A DNA stretch of 11,590 nucleotides, from positions 9,040 through 20,629 of the forward strand of contig PATL01000018.1 in the NCBI GenBank assembly GCA_002713605.1. The letters are read 5' to 3'. Made by a program: the position numbers and the translations under genes. Origin of the DNA: a bacterium. GTDB lineage: Bacteria; Actinomycetota; Acidimicrobiia; Acidimicrobiales; UBA8592. Under the pieces are notes generated by a model. It had not been told where the DNA came from. It did not search any database and saw nothing but the letters and a program-made list of their open reading frames with translations. Positions 7,471 through 11,590 of this stretch are shown here, one piece after another; position 1 is the first letter of the stretch; every line of letters begins with the position of its first letter.

Positions 7471-9939
7471 ATGAGCGATATTGACACCTCCGAGGATAAT
7501 AACCCCGTAAATGGAGTTGAAGATGTTGAAATACAAGAAGAAATGGAACAGTCCTTTCTTGATTACGCTATGTCCGTTATTGTCGCTCGCGCACTTCCTG
7601 ATGCAAGAGATGGATTGAAACCTGTTCATAGAAGAATACTTTGGGGTATGTACGACACTAATGTGAGGCCGGATAGATCACATGTAAAATGTGCAACAGT
7701 CGTTGGAGAAGTAATGGGTCACTATCACCCTCATGGCGATAGCGCTATTTATGAAGCATTAGTTCGAATGGGTCAACCATTTTCACTTCGGCACCCACTC
7801 ATTGACCCACACGGAAATTTTGGTTCACCAAATGACCCACCTGCAGCGATGAGATACACCGAAAGCAGATTGTCACAGTTAGCAATGTCAATGCTTGAAG
7901 GAATAGATGAAGAAACTATAGATTTCCTAGACAATTTCGATGGATCTTCACAGGAACCAAAAGTGCTACCGGCACGTTTCCCAAATTTACTCGTAAATGG
8001 AGGACAAGGAATAGCTGTTGGAATGGCAACAAATATACCCCCACATAACCTCCAAGAAATATCAGATGCCGCTATCCACCTAATAAACAACCCAGAAGCA
8101 ACAATTACAGACCTTATGAAATTTGTTAAAGGACCAGATTTTCCTACAGGTGGGGAAATACTTGGACATTCTGGAATACACCAGGCATATAAAACTGGAA
8201 GAGGCTCTATAAAAGTTAGAGCTAAAGCTGAAATAATTGAGGGACAAAAGAACGATCAGATAGTCGTTACAGAAATTCCATATCAAACAAGTGTTGAATC
8301 TATTGAAGAGAAAACAGCAGCACTAGTAGATAAAGGAGAAATTGAAGGAATCCGAACTATACGTAATGAGTCAGCAAAGGGGAAAACACGTCTCGTATTT
8401 GAATTAAAAAAAGACGCTCCATCACTCGTAATACTAAACCAATTGTATAAAGGGACTCCACTGCAGACATCCTTTCCAGTAAATATGGTTGCCCTTGATG
8501 ATGGCGTTCCTAAAACCATGACCCTACTTGACGCACTGACTTGTTGGGTTAACCATCAAATAGAAATTGTTACACGAAGAACAGAATTCCGATTAGACAG
8601 AGCAGAACATGAATTACACATAAATTCGGGATTATTAAAAGCAATTGGAATGATTGACGAAATTATTGCCACAATCCGAGAAAGCGATGATCGGGCGAAC
8701 GCAAGAATAGCTCTCATGAATGAACCATTTGAGTTTAGTGAGGTACAAGCGAACCACATTTTAGATATGCAACTTGGAAGATTAACCCGTTTAGGGAGAG
8801 ACCAAGTGGAAGAAAAAGTTCAAGAACTTTCAACATTAATTACAGAACTTCAAGCAATACTTGCCGATGATAAAGAACTTAGAACTCTAATCATCGAAGA
8901 ATTATCAGAAATTCGTGATGAACATGCTAACGAACGTCGAACGATATTAGTGGACGACCCTGGCGATTTCCTTATAGAAGATTTAATCGATGATGAAGAC
9001 CTTGTTTTCTCATTAAGTTCAGGTGGATATGTAAAAACCGTTTCTAGTGATGAATTTAGAAGCCAAGGAAGAGGAGGAAGGGGAGTAGCCGGAGCTGGAC
9101 TAAAAGATGAAGACCTAATCACAACAATTCTGCACACATCAGCACATGCATACCTATTATTTTTCACTAATTTAGGAAAAGTTCACCGTTTAAAAGCGCA
9201 TCAAATTCCAACGATGAGCCGTACAGCACGTGGAACTGCGATTGTGAATTTATTACAACTAGAAGCAGAAGAAAAAGTAGCAGCAGTGATTGATACACGA
9301 GACTATGAAACAAATAGGTTTCTTGTCTTTGCAACAAAACAAGGAAAAATAAAGAAAACTAAATTTACTGAATACGACAAATCTCGTTCGAAAGGGTTAA
9401 TAGCTATAAAACTAAACGAAGGAGATGAATTAGTAAGAGTGTTACCTACTACAGGTAATGATCATATTTGTCTGGTAAGTAATCAAGGAAAAGTGATGAG
9501 ATTTCACGAAGAAGAGGTTCGATCTATGGGTAGATCAGCTGCTGGTGTGAGGGGAATAAAAGTTTCGAATTCTGACGAGGTCGTTGCAGCGTGTTTAGCG
9601 GAAGAAGGAAAATCATTGTTAGTTGTGACCGAAAAGGGTTACGGAAAAAGAACAGACTTCAATAGTTTCAACGCTAAACATAGAGCTGGTCAAGGAGTCA
9701 TTGGAATTAGTCTTTCTCCTGATAAAGGTCAGGTCGTAGCGAGTAGGTCTGTAGGTGAAGATGACGAAGTTTTTATGATTGCTTCAAATGGCGTCATAAT
9801 TAGGATGAAAGTGAATACTATTTCAATTCAAGGAAGGTCAGCTACTGGAGTTAAGTTGATGTCTGTCGAAAATGATTCCAAAGTTACTGCAATAGCTCCT
9901 GTAATTCAACAAGAAGACGGTATCGAGTCAGAAAAGTAG
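7471..9939 (+). CDS. gyrA: DNA gyrase subunit A
   Basis: The DNA-cleaving and DNA-wrapping subunit of gyrase. The 822-residue protein is of normal size. The cleavage domain has LPDARDGLKPVHRRILWGM at about 42-60, the quinolone-pocket segment HPHGDSAIYEALVRM at 86-100 (S91 and E95 at the two main resistance positions, the sensitive-type pair) and the catalytic tyrosine Y129 in AAMRYTESRLS. A coiled-coil/tower region follows, with ILDMQLGRLTRL at 430-441. The C-terminal beta-pinwheel has repeated blades and a GyrA-box at 532-538 reading QGRGGRG, where the consensus has R or K at the second position. Keeping this box supports true gyrase rather than topoisomerase IV. The N-terminus has an acidic extension of about 20 residues. 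A good ribosome binding site fixes the start. Confidence 0.98.
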   Translation: MSDIDTSEDNNPVNGVEDVEIQEEMEQSFLDYAMSVIVARALPDARDGLKPVHRRILWGMYDTNVRPDRSHVKCATVVGEVMGHYHPHGDSAIYEALVRMGQPFSLRHPLIDPHGNFGSPNDPPAAMRYTESRLSQLAMSMLEGIDEETIDFLDNFDGSSQEPKVLPARFPNLLVNGGQGIAVGMATNIPPHNLQEISDAAIHLINNPEATITDLMKFVKGPDFPTGGEILGHSGIHQAYKTGRGSIKVRAKAEIIEGQKNDQIVVTEIPYQTSVESIEEKTAALVDKGEIEGIRTIRNESAKGKTRLVFELKKDAPSLVILNQLYKGTPLQTSFPVNMVALDDGVPKTMTLLDALTCWVNHQIEIVTRRTEFRLDRAEHELHINSGLLKAIGMIDEIIATIRESDDRANARIALMNEPFEFSEVQANHILDMQLGRLTRLGRDQVEEKVQELSTLITELQAILADDKELRTLIIEELSEIRDEHANERRTILVDDPGDFLIEDLIDDEDLVFSLSSGGYVKTVSSDEFRSQGRGGRGVAGAGLKDEDLITTILHTSAHAYLLFFTNLGKVHRLKAHQIPTMSRTARGTAIVNLLQLEAEEKVAAVIDTRDYETNRFLVFATKQGKIKKTKFTEYDKSRSKGLIAIKLNEGDELVRVLPTTGNDHICLVSNQGKVMRFHEEEVRSMGRSAAGVRGIKVSNSDEVVAACLAEEGKSLLVVTEKGYGKRTDFNSFNAKHRAGQGVIGISLSPDKGQVVASRSVGEDDEVFMIASNGVIIRMKVNTISIQGRSATGVKLMSVENDSKVTAIAPVIQQEDGIESEK

Positions 9940-9994
9940 ATACTGGCAAGGTACTTCATTGAGGGGTGCCACCACACTGTCCCGTTTGGTAACC

Positions 9995-10007
9995 TACACT
10001 ACGAATA
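9995..10007 (+). promoter_or_regulatory. Candidate leaderless promoter (-10) of the DUF3566 gene
   Basis: TACACT at 9995-10000 fits the actinobacterial TANNNT -10 pattern, and 7 bases separate it from the ATG at 10008. Transcription would therefore begin at or next to the start codon. There is no ribosome binding site before this ATG, which fits a leaderless mRNA. No clear -35 is present. The rest of the 68-base gap after gyrA shows only a short TGGCA/TGCCA inverted pair and no terminator. Confidence 0.35.
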
Positions 10008-10649
10008 ATGACGAATATTGACGAGTCAACAACTAATGATCCAAATAAAGAAGAACGGAACTCGGAGGAGTCTCCCACGGCTTCAGAATGTTTTGATGAC
10101 TTAGAACAAAAAGAAAATTTTTCTATTTATCCAGATGAAAATATGTCAGAAGTAGAAAATAGATTCTTTGGAAATAAGAAATCAGTGGCTCCGCGTCAGC
10201 GTACAGGGAGAAAAATATCTGTTTTTGAAAAGAGAAGACGAGTTAAACTACAAGCAAGAAGAGTTAGGAGAATAGTTAGACATATTGAAGTCTGGTCGGT
10301 TCTAAAAATTTCTATTCTTTTCTTTGCATGCTTATGGGCTGTCTTTCTCATAGCAGGTTTCATTGTTTGGGGAGTTGCTGAATCATCTGGGACTGTTGGA
10401 AAACTTGAATCCCTTATTACTGAACTTTTTGCTTTAGATGCATTTAATTTTGATGGAAAGCAGATATTTAAAGGCTATGCATTGGGGGGATTGATCTTGG
10501 CTATTGCCGGTTCAACACTTAATGTACTTATGGTCCTGCTTTTTAACCTTATTAGTGACCTTACTGGTGGTTTACGTGTGACAATGATCGAAGAGGAAAC
10601 TGTGCGTCCTTCTCCACCGCGCCGCCGTAGACGCGTTCCTAGGCAATAA
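10008..10649 (+). CDS. DUF3566 transmembrane protein
   Basis: A 213-residue membrane protein whose C-terminal half matches the DUF3566 family found next to gyrA across Actinomycetota (Rv0007 occupies this place in Mycobacterium tuberculosis). The first 60 residues are acidic and probably disordered. A strongly basic stretch follows (residues 63-92, rich in R and K). TM1 is at about 100-124 (after the family-typical WSVLKIS), a short loop with a LDAFNFDGKQIFKG motif at 143-156, and TM2 is at about 157-185. The end is a conserved LRVTMIEEE segment and a basic tail, RRRRRVPRQ. The long N-terminus is probably cytoplasmic by the positive-inside rule. The biochemical role is unknown to me; a cell-envelope or division role has been suggested by context in relatives. 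The ATG has no ribosome binding site but a -10-like TACACT just upstream. Confidence 0.85.
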   Translation: MTNIDESTTNDPNKEERNSEESPTASECFDDLEQKENFSIYPDENMSEVENRFFGNKKSVAPRQRTGRKISVFEKRRRVKLQARRVRRIVRHIEVWSVLKISILFFACLWAVFLIAGFIVWGVAESSGTVGKLESLITELFALDAFNFDGKQIFKGYALGGLILAIAGSTLNVLMVLLFNLISDLTGGLRVTMIEEETVRPSPPRRRRRVPRQ

Positions 10650-10720
10650 GCAGGACTCTTTTTACGAACGAGGCTATTTTGACTTCTGAACGGTATCGTA
10701 GAGTTCCGAAAGTGTACAAA

Positions 10721-10794
<74 letters not shown>

Positions 10795-10809
10795 CTGACA
10801 ACATTGGAC

Positions 10810-10838
10810 TTGACAACCAGCGGTAAGTTTCAAAGAAT
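10810..10838 (+). promoter_or_regulatory. Candidate sigma-70-type promoter after tRNA-Ile
   Basis: A perfect TTGACA -35 (10810-10815) is followed after exactly 17 bases by AAGAAT (10833-10838), which matches four of six -10 positions including the key A and final T. It lies in the 72-base gap between the tRNA and the small membrane protein gene, and would start transcription about 20 bases before that gene's ribosome binding site region. It is one of the better promoter matches in the window. Confidence 0.5.
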
Positions 10839-10866
10839 TGGTTCTAACGTATGAGTCGGGAGAGTT

Positions 10867-10995
10867 ATGAGACAACTAATTAGGGTTTTAATAGCATTAC
10901 TTGGCGCTGTTGCGATCTCCATTATTGTGAAATCGAAAGAAGCTGGAAATGTCCCACTGCAAAGTGGTGGATGGCGTGATTTAGAAACTGACTGA
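10867..10995 (+). CDS. Small single-pass membrane protein, DLW-39-like by position
   Basis: A 42-residue open reading frame beginning MRQLIRVLIALLGAVAISII and ending WRDLETD. It has a basic start, one hydrophobic helix at about residues 4-21, then a charged and polar tail, so a membrane anchor with a short soluble end is likely. A ribosome binding site, GGGAGAG (10858-10864), precedes the ATG, and a candidate promoter lies upstream, which supports real expression. In actinobacteria a tiny protein of the DLW-39 family commonly sits downstream of gyrA and tRNA-Ile/Ala. Size, topology and place agree, but the tail has W-R-D-L instead of a clear D-L-W, so the family assignment is inference. The function of DLW-39 proteins is unknown to me. 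Confidence 0.65.
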   Translation: MRQLIRVLIALLGAVAISIIVKSKEAGNVPLQSGGWRDLETD

Positions 10996-11007
10996 AGCGT
11001 AATTTTC

Positions 11008-11590
11008 ATGATAGGCATTCTTGGTCTGGGAGCAGTGGGTTCACAACTTCTTCAGCGACTAAATACATCTATTCCACAAATTCACTTATTTGTGAGTGGA
11101 CCCGATAGGAAAAAAGTTTCGCATTTAATGACTCGAAAAAACTTAATTAACTTTTGTGATAACAACGAAAAATTAGAAGATCAGAATATTCAACTTTTAG
11201 TCATATCTTCTTCTTCTGGAAATCACTTACAAACAGCGCAACGGGCGCTTAAAAACGGAATTTCTGTAATATCAACATCAAATAAAGTCAGCGACGTTGT
11301 TGGATTATTGAAACTAGAAGACTTAGCAAAAGAGAAAGGTGCAATGATCGTGGCAGGTGCTGCGTTCGCGCCAGGGTTAACTTGTGCGTTGGTGGACTTC
11401 GCTTCAAAGGAACTGGACTCTGTAGACGAAATCCATGTTGCTAAAGACGGTACAGGTGGCCCTTCATGTGCAAAGCAGCACCACAGAGCTATGAAAAGAC
11501 CATCAATTGAATGGTGTGACGGTCAATGGGTTCGGCGGCCTGGAGGTTCTGGTCGGGAACTCGTTTGGTTTCCTGAACCGATCGCTGGAG
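11008..11590 (+). CDS. Saccharopine-dehydrogenase-like NAD(P)-binding protein, N-terminal part
   Basis: A reading frame open to the right edge (194 codons visible). It starts MIGILGLGAVGSQLLQRLNT: a Rossmann fold with dinucleotide-binding GLGAVG at residues 6-11. Then come a hydrophobic strand with ISSSSGNHLQTAQRAL, a second strand GISVISTSNK and AGAAFAPGLTCALVDFA, which resembles the 'G.DPGL...LA' segment of saccharopine and carboxynorspermidine dehydrogenases where the catalytic domain begins. A TGGPSCAKQHHRAM segment and GGSGRELVWFPEPIAG follow. The substrate cannot be read from sequence; a lysine-pathway or polyamine role should not be assumed. The ATG is 12 bases after the stop of the small membrane protein gene and lacks a ribosome binding site, so the two may be co-transcribed. 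The right end is cut by the window, not by a mutation. Confidence 0.75.
   Translation, partial: MIGILGLGAVGSQLLQRLNTSIPQIHLFVSGPDRKKVSHLMTRKNLINFCDNNEKLEDQNIQLLVISSSSGNHLQTAQRALKNGISVISTSNKVSDVVGLLKLEDLAKEKGAMIVAGAAFAPGLTCALVDFASKELDSVDEIHVAKDGTGGPSCAKQHHRAMKRPSIEWCDGQWVRRPGGSGRELVWFPEPIAG

Noticed and set aside
10679..10704. TTGACT followed by TAGAGT as a tRNA-Ile promoter
   Set aside because: The spacer is only 14 bases, too short for a normal promoter, and no better -10 lies at 16-18 bases.

Overview
This window looks like the replication-origin region of an AT-rich actinobacterium. The gene order is yidC, yidD, rnpA and rpmH on the minus strand, then dnaA, dnaN, recF, dciA, gyrB, gyrA, a DUF3566 membrane protein, tRNA-Ile(GAT) and a tiny one-helix membrane protein on the plus strand. 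The DUF3566 gene just after gyrA, the tRNA-Ile next to it, and the DUF721/DciA gene between recF and gyrB are typical of Actinomycetota. The base composition is unusually AT-rich for that phylum (judged by eye, not computed). This suggests a streamlined, low-GC, probably aquatic lineage such as the marine Acidimicrobiia/Actinomarinales; that placement is inference, not proof.

Layout. Positions 1-796 (minus strand) hold a compact ribosome/membrane-biogenesis cluster: rpmH (ribosomal protein L34), rnpA (RNase P protein), yidD and the first codons of yidC. All four are packed with overlaps of 1, 17 and 7 bases. The rnpA reading frame has no ATG, GTG or TTG start that would give a full-length protein. 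The only sensible start is an ATT in a TAATT overlap with the rpmH stop.

Positions 797-1199 and 2607-2842 are the two non-coding stretches flanking dnaA. Both carry DnaA boxes. The first has two perfect TTATCCACA boxes. The second has a cluster of near-consensus boxes, followed by a run of five CTA/CCA trinucleotides and an AT-rich stretch, the layout of a bacterial DnaA-trio unwinding element. The likely unwinding site is therefore just upstream of dnaN.

Positions 1200-9939 encode the replication core: the initiator DnaA, sliding clamp DnaN, gap-repair protein RecF, helicase-associated DciA and both gyrase subunits. dnaN, recF and dciA are closely spaced. gyrB has its own 180-base leader with an extended -10 promoter candidate, and gyrA follows gyrB after 16 bases. 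From 9940 on come the DUF3566 protein (possibly leaderless), tRNA-Ile, a 42-residue DLW-39-like protein with a good promoter, and the start of a saccharopine-dehydrogenase-like NAD(P)-binding protein cut by the window edge.

I see no mobile element, CRISPR array, defence system or obviously foreign gene. The points worth a second look are local: the ATT start of rnpA, the origin architecture, a 15-bp in-frame tandem duplication in dnaA, and unusual residues in both gyrase subunits.
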